A stretch of 64,000 nt of DNA from Pacificimonas flava. GTDB lineage: Bacteria; Pseudomonadota; Alphaproteobacteria; Sphingomonadales; Sphingomonadaceae. Location: contig NZ_AMRV01000002.1 of assembly GCF_000342165.1 (NCBI RefSeq), positions 62,001 through 126,000 of the forward strand. The letters run 5' to 3'. The notes under the pieces were generated by a model. It was not told where the DNA came from. It searched no databases and worked only from the letters and a program-made list of their open reading frames with translations. Positions 8,865-17,201 of this stretch are shown piece by piece (position 1 is the stretch's first letter; every line of letters starts with the position of its first letter). The position numbers and the translations under genes were made by a program.

Positions 8865-9394
8865 CGACCGAGCATCTGAAATCCCTGATCCGCACCATCC
8901 CGGATTTCCCGCGGGAGGGGATCCGGTTTCGCGACGTTTCGACCCTGATGGTCGACCCTGACGGCTTTACCGAAGCGGTGGAGCGCATGGCTTCGATCGC
9001 GCCGCAGGACATCGATCTCGTCGCGGGGATCGAGGCGCGCGGTTTCCTCTTTGCCGGCGCGGTCGCCACGAAACTGTCCGCCGGCGTCCTGATGGTCAGG
9101 AAGGGCGGCAAGCTGCCCGGCGACGTGCATGGCCGCGACTATGCCCTGGAATATGGCGACGACCGGCTGGAGGTGCAGGTCGGAAATGTCCCGCGCGGGG
9201 CGCGCATCCTCCTTGTCGACGATCTGATCGCCACCGGCGGCACCGCGCTGGCCGCCTGCGAGCTGATGGAGGATGCCGGCGCCGAGGTGGCCGGCGCCGT
9301 TTTCCTGATCGATTTGCCGGACCTTGGCGGCGCCCAGCGTCTGCGCGACAGCGGCCTCGACACCCACGCGCTCATCAGCTTCGAGGGGGAATAG
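8861..9394 (+). CDS. apt: Adenine phosphoribosyltransferase
   Basis: Makes AMP from adenine and PRPP. The chosen start (ATG 8861, MTTEHLKSLIRTIPDFP) overlaps the mtnP stop by four bases and gives 177 residues, the usual size; a longer upstream frame is antisense-free but lies inside mtnP. The PRPP loop ARILLVDDLIATGGTALAA and the adenine-specificity segment GIEARGFLFAGAVATKL are present. Coupling with mtnP gives a two-step adenine salvage unit. Confidence 0.97.
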   Translation: MTTEHLKSLIRTIPDFPREGIRFRDVSTLMVDPDGFTEAVERMASIAPQDIDLVAGIEARGFLFAGAVATKLSAGVLMVRKGGKLPGDVHGRDYALEYGDDRLEVQVGNVPRGARILLVDDLIATGGTALAACELMEDAGAEVAGAVFLIDLPDLGGAQRLRDSGLDTHALISFEGE

Positions 9395-9418
9395 GGTGGC
9401 AAGCGGACGCTGCCCCCG

Positions 9419-9868
9419 TCATTCCTTCGGACGCGTCGCCATCAGACCGATTGAGTTCATCCGCAGCACCGGCTCGTCATGCTGGTTGAACACCGTCAGT
9501 TCCGAATGGATCGAGCCCATTTCCGGGCGCGAGCGGGAGGGACGGACCTCCTTCAGTTCGCTTTCGCAGCGCAGCGTGTCGCCGGGATAGACCGGCTTCA
9601 GCCAGCGCAGGCCGTCGAGACCGGGTGACCCGAGACCGGCATGGTTCTCGCCGGTCAGATTCTCCACCAGCATACGCATCGTCATGGCGCAGGTATGCCA
9701 TCCCGATGCGCTCAATCGTCCGAAATGCGTTTTCGCCGCCGCCTCGTCGTCCAGGTGAAAGGGTTGCGGATCATATTTGGCGGCGAAGTCGACGACCTCC
9801 TCGCGCGTCACCTCATACCGGCCGAACGCGGCTTTCGTCCCGACCACCATGTCTTCCAGATATTTCAT
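9419..9868 (-). CDS. MaoC-like (R)-specific enoyl hydratase/dehydratase
   Basis: A 149-residue hot-dog-fold protein. The MaoC hydratase signature is visible: YDPQPFHLDDEAAAKTHFG, with the Asp and His typical of the active site, followed by ASGWHTCAMTMRMLVE. Such enzymes hydrate trans-2-enoyl-CoA or act on related mesaconyl-CoA-type substrates; the substrate here is not known. The ATG at 9868 (MKYLEDMVVG) is chosen because upstream sequence is not conserved-looking; AAAGGAA lies about 12 bases before it. It is convergent with apt. Confidence 0.88.
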   Translation of the reverse strand: MKYLEDMVVGTKAAFGRYEVTREEVVDFAAKYDPQPFHLDDEAAAKTHFGRLSASGWHTCAMTMRMLVENLTGENHAGLGSPGLDGLRWLKPVYPGDTLRCESELKEVRPSRSRPEMGSIHSELTVFNQHDEPVLRMNSIGLMATRPKE

Positions 9869-9922
9869 GATGCGCGCATTCCTTTCACCGCGAGAAGGCT
9901 GGACAGTTCCGGCCCTCGGGCT

Positions 9923-11605
9923 ATGCCCGTGCCGCCAGGCTCGCAACTGTCGAACTGGCAAGTGTCACATCCCGGGGGGAGCCGTATCATTCCGACCATC
10001 ATCCGCCGCCGTTCGCGCGCGGCCCTTCTTGCCGCCGTCATATCCCTGCCGCTCGCCGCCCAGGCCGCTCCGACGGACGACCGGATCGCCCGCATCGCCG
10101 ACGAGGGGTACGCGCATTCGAAGGTCATGATGACCGCGCATGAACTGATGGACGGGATCGGCGGCCGCCTGACCAACTCGCCGGGTCTGCACCGGGCGCA
10201 GGACTGGGCGGAGGCAAAATTTCGCAACTGGGGCCTGTCCAACATCCACCGGGAGGAATTCCTGTTCGGACCGGGCTGGGAAATCCGCTCCTCCTACGCC
10301 CGCATGATCGAGCCGCGTCCCATCGAAATGACAGCCATTCCGGTCGCCTGGACGCCCGCGACGGAGGGCGCCATCCGCGCGCCCATCGTCGTCGCGCCCA
10401 TGTCGAAGCCTGAACATTTCGCGGAGTGGCGCGGCAAGCTGTCGGGCAAGATCGTTCTTGTCGACCTGCCGGGTACGGGCGACGAACCGAACCGCGCGCC
10501 CTTCCGCCGCCTGGATTCGAACGCCATCGCAGAGCGCGACACGTACGAGCAACCCGACTACGATCCCGACGCGGGCGAGGAGCGCATGGAGCGGAATGCC
10601 GACCGCGAGGAGCTTCTGCGCCTGAGCGCTGCGGACGGCGCGCTCGCCATCGCCAGGAAATCCTACCGCGACGGCAAGCTGCTGCACGGATCGGGCTATA
10701 CGCATTGGCCGGACAAAGCCGCGCCGCTGCCGATCGTGGAAATCGCGGCGGAGGATTATCGCCGCCTCACCCGCCTCGCAAAGACCGGGCCCGCCCCCGT
10801 CATCGAGATCAACAACGATGTTCGCTTCGTGAACGACGACGTCATGGCGGAAAATCTGTTCGCGGAGATTCCGGGCAGCGATCCCGATGCCGGCTATGTC
10901 ATGGCGGGCGCGCATTTCGACAGCTGGATCGCCGGCGACGGCGCGGTCGACAATGGCGCGGGCTCGGTCGCGGTGATGGAGGCCGCGCGCATCCTGAAAT
11001 CGCTCGGCATCCGGCCAAAACGCACCATCCGCTTCGCGCTGTGGTCGGGCGAGGAGCAGGGCCTGCACGGCTCGCTCGCCTATGTGCGCCGCCACCTCGC
11101 CGACAAGCCGGCGCTGGACGATCCGCAGGCGGACCACGACACCTGGACGACGCGCTGGCCACTGACGAAGAAGCCCGGCTATGACGATCTGAAGGCTTAT
11201 TTCAACATCGACAACGGCTCCGGAAAGCTGCGCGGCATCCATGCGGAGGGCAATCTGGGCGCCATTCCGATCCTGAAGGACTGGACCGCCCCCTTCGCCT
11301 CCATGGGCATCGAACGCGTGGTCGCCGGCGACACCAGCGGCACCGACCATGTCTACATGCAGGCCGTCGGCATCCCGGCATATCAGTTTGTGCAGGATCC
11401 GCTCGATTACGGCTCACGCCTGCACCACACCAGCATCGACACGCTCGATCATATGAAGGCGGACGACATGCGGCAGATGTCCGTCGTGCTGGCCGGCATG
11501 CTGTGGCAGGCGGCGAACGACGAGCGCGAACTACCGAAGCCCCCCTTCCCCACCGAACCGTCCCCCCGCGACCCCTTCGCCTATGACGACCCCGACGAGG
11601 GGTAA
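9923..11605 (+). CDS. M28-family zinc metallopeptidase (carboxypeptidase Q-like), exported
   Basis: A secreted aminopeptidase/carboxypeptidase of the M28 family. After an N-terminal region comes a signal-like segment (RRRSRAALLAAVISLPLAAQAAP). Zinc-site motifs are GAHFDSWIAGDGAVDNGAG (His and bridging Asp), WSGEEQGLHGS (catalytic and metal Glu), and GTDHVYMQAVGIPAY with the late LHHTSIDTLDHM. A PA-type insert lies between about residues 130 and 210. The start is uncertain: ATG 9923 and GTG 9962 are in frame, while GGGGGGAG just before 9989 would suit a non-standard ATC/ATT start nearer the signal peptide. Confidence 0.88.
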   Translation: MPVPPGSQLSNWQVSHPGGSRIIPTIIRRRSRAALLAAVISLPLAAQAAPTDDRIARIADEGYAHSKVMMTAHELMDGIGGRLTNSPGLHRAQDWAEAKFRNWGLSNIHREEFLFGPGWEIRSSYARMIEPRPIEMTAIPVAWTPATEGAIRAPIVVAPMSKPEHFAEWRGKLSGKIVLVDLPGTGDEPNRAPFRRLDSNAIAERDTYEQPDYDPDAGEERMERNADREELLRLSAADGALAIARKSYRDGKLLHGSGYTHWPDKAAPLPIVEIAAEDYRRLTRLAKTGPAPVIEINNDVRFVNDDVMAENLFAEIPGSDPDAGYVMAGAHFDSWIAGDGAVDNGAGSVAVMEAARILKSLGIRPKRTIRFALWSGEEQGLHGSLAYVRRHLADKPALDDPQADHDTWTTRWPLTKKPGYDDLKAYFNIDNGSGKLRGIHAEGNLGAIPILKDWTAPFASMGIERVVAGDTSGTDHVYMQAVGIPAYQFVQDPLDYGSRLHHTSIDTLDHMKADDMRQMSVVLAGMLWQAANDERELPKPPFPTEPSPRDPFAYDDPDEG

Positions 11606-11740
11606 GCCGCAGGACGCCTCAGGGGGGTAAGGGGCAGGACACCCGAGCAGCGGGGGAGGCGACGCAAAGGTTGAGGGCCGGCAGGCTGGCGATCCGGCGC
11701 CACGGAGGAGCTGCCGCACCGCTGCCTTCGTTTCTTCACT

Positions 11741-11839
11741 CGTCGCCCCTGCGCAGGCAGGGGCCCAGGGCAGTGAAAATACGGCTCGAAGTCTGGTCAA
11801 AGGCAGGCGATATGGGCCCCTGCCTGCGCAGGGGCGACG
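11741..11839. repeat. Palindromic repeat element, copy 1
   Basis: An element of about 99 bases with arms CGTCGCCCCTGCG and CGCAGGGGCGACG at its ends. Each arm is itself a small hairpin (GCCCCTGC ... GCAGGGGC). It matches copies at 12052-12151 and 43983-44073. It is of the non-autonomous, REP/MITE-like type seen in many alphaproteobacterial genomes. Confidence 0.85.
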
Positions 11840-11904
11840 GTTTTTCTACCGACGGAAAAAGCCCGCAAGCCAAGCGCGGCTCTTTTGCCTCGCCTTGCCC
11901 CAGA

Positions 11905-11965
11905 CGTTGAAGCGGAAGTGGAGGACATCGCCATCCTTCACCAGATACTCCTTACCCTCAGCGCA
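11905..11965 (-). pseudogene. Duplicated 3' end of ychF, stop codon lost
   Basis: The minus strand encodes KEYLVKDGDVLHFRFNV, identical to the C-terminus of YchF 300 bases away. The stop codon TGA of ychF is TGG here and the frame reads on. Upstream of the match the sequence is unrelated to ychF. This is therefore a non-functional fragment created by tandem duplication. Confidence 0.85.
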
Positions 11966-12051
11966 GGCGGCGCCGGGGATGGAGGCGGCCTGCAGGTTGG
12001 CGTCCGGCGCCACTGATAGACTGCCGAACCGCTCCATCCCCCCTCTTCACT

Positions 12052-12151
12052 CGTCGCCCCTGCGTAGGCAGGGGCCCAGGGCCGTGAAAGCGCGGCCCGA
12101 CCTCCGGTTAAGGGCGAGGCGGTATGGGCCCCTGCCTTCGCAGGGGCGACG
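12052..12151. repeat. Palindromic repeat element, copy 2
   Basis: Same element as at 11741-11839, including the flanks ATGGGCCCCTGCC and GACGGTTTCTCTA. It belongs to the second unit of the tandem duplication and sits just downstream of the ychF stop, where it could also act as a transcript-end hairpin. Confidence 0.85.
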
Positions 12152-12204
12152 GTTTCTCTATAGAGGACTGGCCCTCACCCCAAGGCCGCCCTTTTCGCCC
12201 CGCC

Positions 12205-13305
12205 TCAAACGTTGAAGCGGAAGTGGAGGACGTCGCCGTCCTTCACCAGATACTCCTTGCCCTCCAGGCGCAGCTTGCCGGCCTCCTTGGCGCCGCCCTC
12301 GCCGCCGCAGGACACGAAATCGTCGAAGGCGATGGTTTCCGCGCGGATGAAGCCCTTTTCGAAGTCCGTGTGGATCTCGCCCGCTGCGTTCGGCGCGGTG
12401 GCGCCCTTGTGCGTGGTCCAGGCGCGCGATTCCTTCGGCCCGGCGGTGAAGAAGGTGATGAGGTCGAGGAGGCCGTAGCCCGCCTGAATGATCCGCGCCA
12501 GGCCGGTTTCGCCAAGGCCCAGCTCGTTCAGGAACTCGCCGCGCTCGGCCGGATCCATCTGGCTGATCTCGGCCTCGATGGCCGCCGAGATCACGACTGC
12601 CGCCGCGCCCTCCGCGTCCGCCTTCGCCTTTACCGCCTCGCTGTGCGCATTGCCGCTCGCCGCCTCGTCCTCGCCGACATTGCAGACATAAAGGACGGGC
12701 TTCGCGGTCAGCAGCTGCGCCTGCCGCAGCACGCGCGCCTCCTCCGCATCCTTCGGCTGGGTCAGCCGCGCCGGCTTGCCGTCGCGCAGCAGCCCCAGCG
12801 CCTGGCCCAGCACGCTGGCCTGGATCTTCGCCTCCTTGTCGCCCTGCGCCGCCTTCTTCTCCGCCGTCGGCACGCGCCGCTCCAGCGATTCGACGTCGGC
12901 CAGCATCAGCTCGGTCTCCACGACCTCCGCGTCCGCCACCGGGTCGACGCGCCCCTCCACATGGGTGATGTCGTCATCCTCGAAACAGCGCAGCACGTGG
13001 ACGATGGCATCGACCTCGCGGATGTTCGCCAGGAACTGGTTGCCCAGCCCCTCACCGGCCGACGCGCCCTTCACGAGGCCGGCAATGTCGACGAAGGCCA
13101 GCTGCGTCGGAATGATCTTTGCGGATTTCGCGATGGCCGCGATCGTGTCGAGGCGCGGGTCCGGCACGGCGACATTGCCGATGTTCGGCTCGATCGTGCA
13201 AAAGGGGAAATTGGCGGCCTGCGCGGCGGCCGTCTCGGTCAGCGCATTGAAAAGCGTCGACTTGCCGACGTTCGGCAGGCCGACGATGCCGCATTTGAAA
13301 CCCAT
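12205..13305 (-). CDS. ychF: Redox-regulated ATPase YchF (Obg-like)
   Basis: A P-loop ATPase of the Obg-related family that associates with ribosomes. It has 366 residues from MGFKCGIVGLPNVGKSTLFN; an in-frame upstream ATG exists, but the family starts here. G1 (GLPNVGKS), G3 (DIAGLVKGAS), the variant fourth motif near LYVCNVGE, and the C-terminal TGS-like domain (EIHTDFEKGFIRAETIAFDDF) are present. The last 17 residues are duplicated in the pseudogene fragment downstream. Confidence 0.97.
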   Translation of the reverse strand: MGFKCGIVGLPNVGKSTLFNALTETAAAQAANFPFCTIEPNIGNVAVPDPRLDTIAAIAKSAKIIPTQLAFVDIAGLVKGASAGEGLGNQFLANIREVDAIVHVLRCFEDDDITHVEGRVDPVADAEVVETELMLADVESLERRVPTAEKKAAQGDKEAKIQASVLGQALGLLRDGKPARLTQPKDAEEARVLRQAQLLTAKPVLYVCNVGEDEAASGNAHSEAVKAKADAEGAAAVVISAAIEAEISQMDPAERGEFLNELGLGETGLARIIQAGYGLLDLITFFTAGPKESRAWTTHKGATAPNAAGEIHTDFEKGFIRAETIAFDDFVSCGGEGGAKEAGKLRLEGKEYLVKDGDVLHFRFNV

Positions 13306-13477
13306 GATCGTTCCTTGAAACTGGTGAGGCGTTGGGGCCGCCCGGCGCCGGGCGGACTGTCGAGGACGGCAGATACGCAATCGGGCGCTGCTTCGCTAGG
13401 GGAAGGCGCGCCTCTCGACACCCGCGCACCCGCTTCGTAAGCCCGGACGCACGAAAAGGGGTTTCAGGGGGACTTTC
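13306..13477. other. Divergent promoter region of ychF and the metalloprotease gene
   Basis: A 172-base spacer between two divergent genes. It carries CAGGGGGAC just before the metalloprotease ATG. No clear promoter boxes or operator were recognised. Confidence 0.4.
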
Positions 13478-15907
13478 ATGCGTTCGATGTTGCTTGCCGC
13501 CGCCGCGGCGTTCGCTCTGGCGTCCGGCAGCGCGCCGGCTCTCGCCGACATGAGGCCGGCGGCCGAAGTCCTGAAAGGAACGAGCGAGCAGGACGGGCTG
13601 CTTCCAGTCCATGTTTCGCCCTCGGACGGCCGCATCCTCGTCGAACTGCCGAAGGCGGGGGCGGACGGCCTGATGGCCAGCCTCATCCACATTGCGACCG
13701 TCGAGACCGGCCTCGGCTCCGCCCCCATCGGCATCGACAGGGCGCTGAACGGCGGCGCGCAGATCGTCAACTTCCGGCGCATCGGCGGCAAGGTGGTCGC
13801 CGAGATCGAAAACAACCGCTTTCGCGCCACGGGCGCCCCCCAGGCCGAACAGGATTCGGTCGCCAGCAGCTTTGCCGGCTCCACCATCTGGACTGGCGAC
13901 ATCGCAGCGGAAACAGCATCCGGCGGCGTCATCGTCGACCTGTCGAGCTTCCTCACCCGCGATGCGCTGGGCCTCGCCGGCGCCATGAAAAACGAGGGCG
14001 GCTATCGCCTCTCCTCCGACCTCTCCGTCGCCGACAGCAATTTCGTGAAGGTATTCCCGAAGAACATCGAGCTGCGTGGCCGTCTGACCTTCACCAGCGA
14101 CGATCCCGGCGTGGAAATCCGCAACATCGCGCCCGATCCCGGCCACGTCACCATCAACGTGCGCCATTCCTTTCTGGCCCTGCCTGAACCCGGCTACACG
14201 CCGCGCCGCTACGATCCACGCGCCGGCAGCTTCGGCACGCAGGTGGTGGATTTCGGCGCACCGCTCGGCCAGCCGGTCGTCTACGAACTGGCAAATCGCT
14301 TCCGGCTGGAAAAAACGGACCCCGCCGCCGACCGCTCGCCAGTCAAAAACCCCATCACATTCTACATCGACGATGCCGCGCCGGAGCCTGTGCGGCAGGC
14401 CCTCTATGACGGCGTCAGCTGGTGGACGGACGCCTTCGACGCCGCCGGGCTGGTCGATGCCTTCCGCGTCGAAATCCTGCCGGCGGACGCCGACCCGCTC
14501 GACGCGCGCTACAACACGGTGAACTGGGTGAACCGGGCGACGCGCGGCTGGTCCTACGGTCAGGCGGCGACCGACCCGCGCACCGGCGAAATCATCAGCG
14601 CCGCCGTCCTCCTCGGTTCGCTGCGCGTGCGACAGGACCTCCTGATCTTCGAGGCGCTGGTCGGCGCCAACCTGACGGGCACCGGCGATCCCAACGATCC
14701 CATCACAGCCGCGCTCGCCCGCATTCGCCAGCTCGGCGCGCACGAGGTCGGGCATGCCATCGGTCTTGCGCATAATTTCGCCGGCAGCATGGGCGGCCGA
14801 CAATCGGTGATGGATTATCCCGCCCCCAGGATCAGCCTGACGGACGGCCGCCCCGACATCACCGATGCCTATGGTGTCGGCGTCGGTGCATGGGACAGGT
14901 TCGCCATCGACTGGCTCTACGGCGCGGATACGGAGGCGGAGGCCGCCGAAACCATGCAGGCCCGCCTCGCGGGCGACCTGCGTTTCGTCAGCGATGCCGA
15001 TTCGCGCGGCAATGCGGCGGCGCAGCCGCTCGGTAGCCTGTGGGACGACGGGGCCGACCCGGTCGCCGAACTCGACCGCATGATGACTGTGCGCCGCGCC
15101 GCGCTGGACCGGTTCGGCCCCGGCGCCATCGCCGCCGGCCAGCCCGTGTCGCAGCTTCGCCGCGCCTTCGTACCCATCTGGCTGCTTCACCGTTATCAGG
15201 TGGAGGCCGCGGTAAAGCTGCTCGGCGGCGTCGACTATTCCTATGCGCTGAACGGCGACGGGATGGAGGCGGCGACGCCCGTTCCCGCATCGGCGCAGCG
15301 GGCCGCGCTCGACGCGCTTCTCGGCACGCTTTCGAACGAGGCGCTCACCGTGCCGGCGGGGGCGCTGCCCTATCTTTCGGCCGGCTATCCGGGTTCGAAC
15401 GACCGGCAGACGGCGATCGAGATCATGCCGACGCTGGGCGGCGCGGTCTTCGACCCGCTGGCGGCGGCGGAGATCGGCGCGCTGGTGGCGCTGGAGCCGA
15501 TGTTCGACCCCGCCCGCCTGGCCCGGCTCGACCTGCAACACGGCGCGGAGGGCCGCGTACCGAGCGCGCTTGAAACAGTGGACGCGGTCCTCGCCAGCAC
15601 CTTCGCTTTTCCCGGACGGGACGAGGCCGCTGAGGCGCGTCAGCGCCGTATCGCCACGGTGTCGGCGCTCGCACTGGCCCGCACCGCGCTCGGCGACGCC
15701 GCCTCTCCCGCCCTCGCCGCGATGTTGCAGGACCGGCTGGCGACGCTCGCGGACGAACTGTCAGCCGCGCGGGGCGACAGCGAGCAGGCGCGCTGGTCGC
15801 GCGGCTTCGCAGACCTGCTGCGCGACCGCGACCGCCTCATGGCAGCCACGAAGGACCGCGAGGCGCTGCCTGAGATCCCGCCCGGCATGCCCATCGGCTC
15901 GGAATGA
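13478..15907 (+). CDS. Exported zinc-dependent metalloprotease (DUF5117/DUF4953 type)
   Basis: A large secreted protease of 809 residues. It has a clear signal peptide (MLLAAAAAFALASGSAPALA, cleaved near residue 25), a beta-rich N-terminal region typical of DUF5117 proteins (IVDLSSFLTRDA, KVFPKNIELRGRLTF), and the zinc motif HEVGHAIGLAHNF near residue 422, the metzincin-like HExxHxxxxxH pattern. The C-terminal 350 residues are helical. The substrate is unknown. It is convergent with the MBOAT-like gene. Confidence 0.9.
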   Translation: MRSMLLAAAAAFALASGSAPALADMRPAAEVLKGTSEQDGLLPVHVSPSDGRILVELPKAGADGLMASLIHIATVETGLGSAPIGIDRALNGGAQIVNFRRIGGKVVAEIENNRFRATGAPQAEQDSVASSFAGSTIWTGDIAAETASGGVIVDLSSFLTRDALGLAGAMKNEGGYRLSSDLSVADSNFVKVFPKNIELRGRLTFTSDDPGVEIRNIAPDPGHVTINVRHSFLALPEPGYTPRRYDPRAGSFGTQVVDFGAPLGQPVVYELANRFRLEKTDPAADRSPVKNPITFYIDDAAPEPVRQALYDGVSWWTDAFDAAGLVDAFRVEILPADADPLDARYNTVNWVNRATRGWSYGQAATDPRTGEIISAAVLLGSLRVRQDLLIFEALVGANLTGTGDPNDPITAALARIRQLGAHEVGHAIGLAHNFAGSMGGRQSVMDYPAPRISLTDGRPDITDAYGVGVGAWDRFAIDWLYGADTEAEAAETMQARLAGDLRFVSDADSRGNAAAQPLGSLWDDGADPVAELDRMMTVRRAALDRFGPGAIAAGQPVSQLRRAFVPIWLLHRYQVEAAVKLLGGVDYSYALNGDGMEAATPVPASAQRAALDALLGTLSNEALTVPAGALPYLSAGYPGSNDRQTAIEIMPTLGGAVFDPLAAAEIGALVALEPMFDPARLARLDLQHGAEGRVPSALETVDAVLASTFAFPGRDEAAEARQRRIATVSALALARTALGDAASPALAAMLQDRLATLADELSAARGDSEQARWSRGFADLLRDRDRLMAATKDREALPEIPPGMPIGSE

Positions 15908-15910
15908 GAG

Positions 15911-15952
15911 GGCGGCGCAAATCCTTGGACAGGGATGTCCTGGCGCCGCCTG
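15911..15952. terminator. Hairpin between convergent genes
   Basis: GGCGGCGC (15911-15918) pairs with GCGCCGCC (15943-15950) across a 24-base loop, followed by a short pyrimidine tract on the plus strand. It lies exactly between two convergent stop codons, so it is probably a bidirectional terminator, although there is no long T-run. Confidence 0.55.
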
Positions 15953-15956
15953 CCTT

Positions 15957-16433
15957 TCAGGCTGCGAGCGCGGTCGAAAGCAAAAGCGACAAGCAGAGCG
16001 CAAGACCCAGATGGAAGCCGTGTATCGCCGCTCGGCGGCGCCAGGACCAGTCGGCAAACTTCAAATTCAGAGCCTCCCCGACAAGGATGCCGAACGCCAC
16101 GAGCACGAACCAGGGCGTGAAGATGAAGGCCGGTTCGCTGCGCAAGGCCATAATAACGCTATCGTGAATCAAGCCGCTGACAGCGAAAGTTAGAACGACC
16201 GCAAGCCACGGGGGCATGAAACCGATTAGCGGTCGAAAGACGAAGCGCGACAGGCCGTAGCTCCAGATCGGATTCCAGTGCCGCCAGAACCCGGCCAGCG
16301 TGCTTGCACCGAACGCACGGTGCAGCATGTTTCGCAGCGACCCCTTCGCACCGGCCGGCAGACCGTTTCTCCGGCGGACATACTGCCAGAGACCGATTCC
16401 GGGCGCAGGCTCTCCGGCATCCCGAAGATTCAT
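15957..16433 (-). CDS. Short MBOAT-like acyltransferase family membrane protein
   Basis: A membrane protein of 158 residues from ATG 16433 (an in-frame start at 16526 would add 31). The segment GFWRHWNPIWSYGLSRFVF followed by AVVLTFAVSGLIHDSV matches the core of MBOAT acyltransferases, including the conserved His in GLIHD. Full MBOAT enzymes are 400-500 residues, so this carries only the part with the catalytic His. Similar short proteins probably exist in sphingomonads, so it may be a family in its own right rather than a remnant. The substrate is unknown. Confidence 0.7.
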   Translation of the reverse strand: MNLRDAGEPAPGIGLWQYVRRRNGLPAGAKGSLRNMLHRAFGASTLAGFWRHWNPIWSYGLSRFVFRPLIGFMPPWLAVVLTFAVSGLIHDSVIMALRSEPAFIFTPWFVLVAFGILVGEALNLKFADWSWRRRAAIHGFHLGLALCLSLLLSTALAA

Positions 16434-16511
16434 ATGTCTCGTGCCCCCACGCTTTCTCGCTCGCCCCCCCTTAAAGACCGCCCCCTCGCCCGAAGATACT
16501 CTGGCCACAAT

Positions 16512-16551
16512 AAAAAAGGGGCGCACGCCGGAAGCGAACGCCCCTCTTCTA
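16512..16551 (-). terminator. Terminator of the PEP-CTERM gene
   Basis: On the minus strand AGAGGGGCGTTCGC ... GTGCGCCCCTTTTTT forms a stem (GGGGCG/CGCCCC) followed by six T, 15 bases after the PEP-CTERM stop. A good intrinsic terminator. Confidence 0.9.
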
Positions 16552-16565
16552 TTTACTGAACGCGG

Positions 16566-17201
16566 TCAGGCCGTACGGCGACGGGCCGCTGCTCCGAGGC
16601 CGAGGAGACCGAGGCCGAGCAGGCCCAGCGCGCCGGGTTCCGGCACCGAAGCATCCTGCAGGTTCGTGAACGTCACCTCGACGGCCGCGCCGAGGTCGCT
16701 AAAGCCGCAGGAGAAGAAGACGCACGCGCCTTCACCGAAAACCGCGTCTTCCACCTGAATGCCGAGCATGCCGTCGTTCAGCGCGCCGTAGGACATGCTG
16801 AATGCGCCATTGTTCGCCCATTCCAGAACGCCGCCGGTCACGCCGAACAGAACATTCCCGAGGAGGATCTGCCCGCTCGTCTCACCGCCGGTTCCCGCAC
16901 CGCTATTCGGCAGCGGCTGCGAGAAGGTCAGCCCCAGCGTGATCGGCTGCGGCGTGGTATCATCGCTGTTGAACGCATCTTCCGGCGTCGAAATGCCGAA
17001 CAATGTGTAGGTGACGGACTGCCCCTCATCGAGGTCGAACGTCGTGGGTACGGAGAGAAGATCGTCAATATCGATCTCGAGCCCATTGTTGGACGGAGAC
17101 CCGTAGGCATCGAGCGTGTAGCTGCTCAGCGTGAAGGTCGTCGCCGCAGCCGGCGCCGCGATCATCGCCGCGCCCATGATGGTCGGTATCAGGATTTTCA
17201 T
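16566..17201 (-). CDS. PEP-CTERM sorting-domain protein
   Basis: An exported protein of 211 residues with a signal peptide (IMGAAMIAAPAAATTF) and a C-terminal sorting signal: VPEP at about residue 188, a Gly/Leu-rich membrane span (GALGLLGLGLLGLGAAA) and a final RRRTA. Such signals are recognised by exosortase for surface or exopolysaccharide-linked display. The middle is a beta-rich, acidic domain with two Cys close together (ACVFFSCG). No exosortase gene lies in the window. It is monocistronic, with its own terminator. Confidence 0.92.
   Translation of the reverse strand: MKILIPTIMGAAMIAAPAAATTFTLSSYTLDAYGSPSNNGLEIDIDDLLSVPTTFDLDEGQSVTYTLFGISTPEDAFNSDDTTPQPITLGLTFSQPLPNSGAGTGGETSGQILLGNVLFGVTGGVLEWANNGAFSMSYGALNDGMLGIQVEDAVFGEGACVFFSCGFSDLGAAVEVTFTNLQDASVPEPGALGLLGLGLLGLGAAARRRTA

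Larger units (their letters stand above)
11606..12204. other. 599-base non-coding block made of a tandem duplication
   Basis: No intact gene. The block holds two diverged copies of a unit of about 305-310 bases. Each unit has the end of ychF plus its downstream flank and one palindromic element. Copy B is joined to the real ychF; copy A (about 11688-11965) is a degraded duplicate. The first 80 bases after the peptidase stop hold nothing I could identify and no clear terminator. Confidence 0.8.

Noticed and set aside
9641-9922. Extended N-terminus for the M28 peptidase
   Set aside because: The upstream frame overlaps the MaoC gene on the other strand and encodes no conserved residues. A signal peptide lies about 30 residues after the ATG at 9923.
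10490-10540. GGATTCGAACGCC, a tRNA T-loop-like string
   Set aside because: It lies inside the M28 peptidase coding frame, and no acceptor, D or anticodon stems can be drawn around it.
11741-12151. Repeats considered as a CRISPR array
   Set aside because: Only two adjacent copies, each a long palindrome of about 100 bases, with no short regular repeat-spacer pattern and no cas genes.
15957-16526. MBOAT-like gene as a clear pseudogene
   Set aside because: It has an intact frame, plausible start, proper helices and a terminator-like hairpin after it; no missing half was found upstream.
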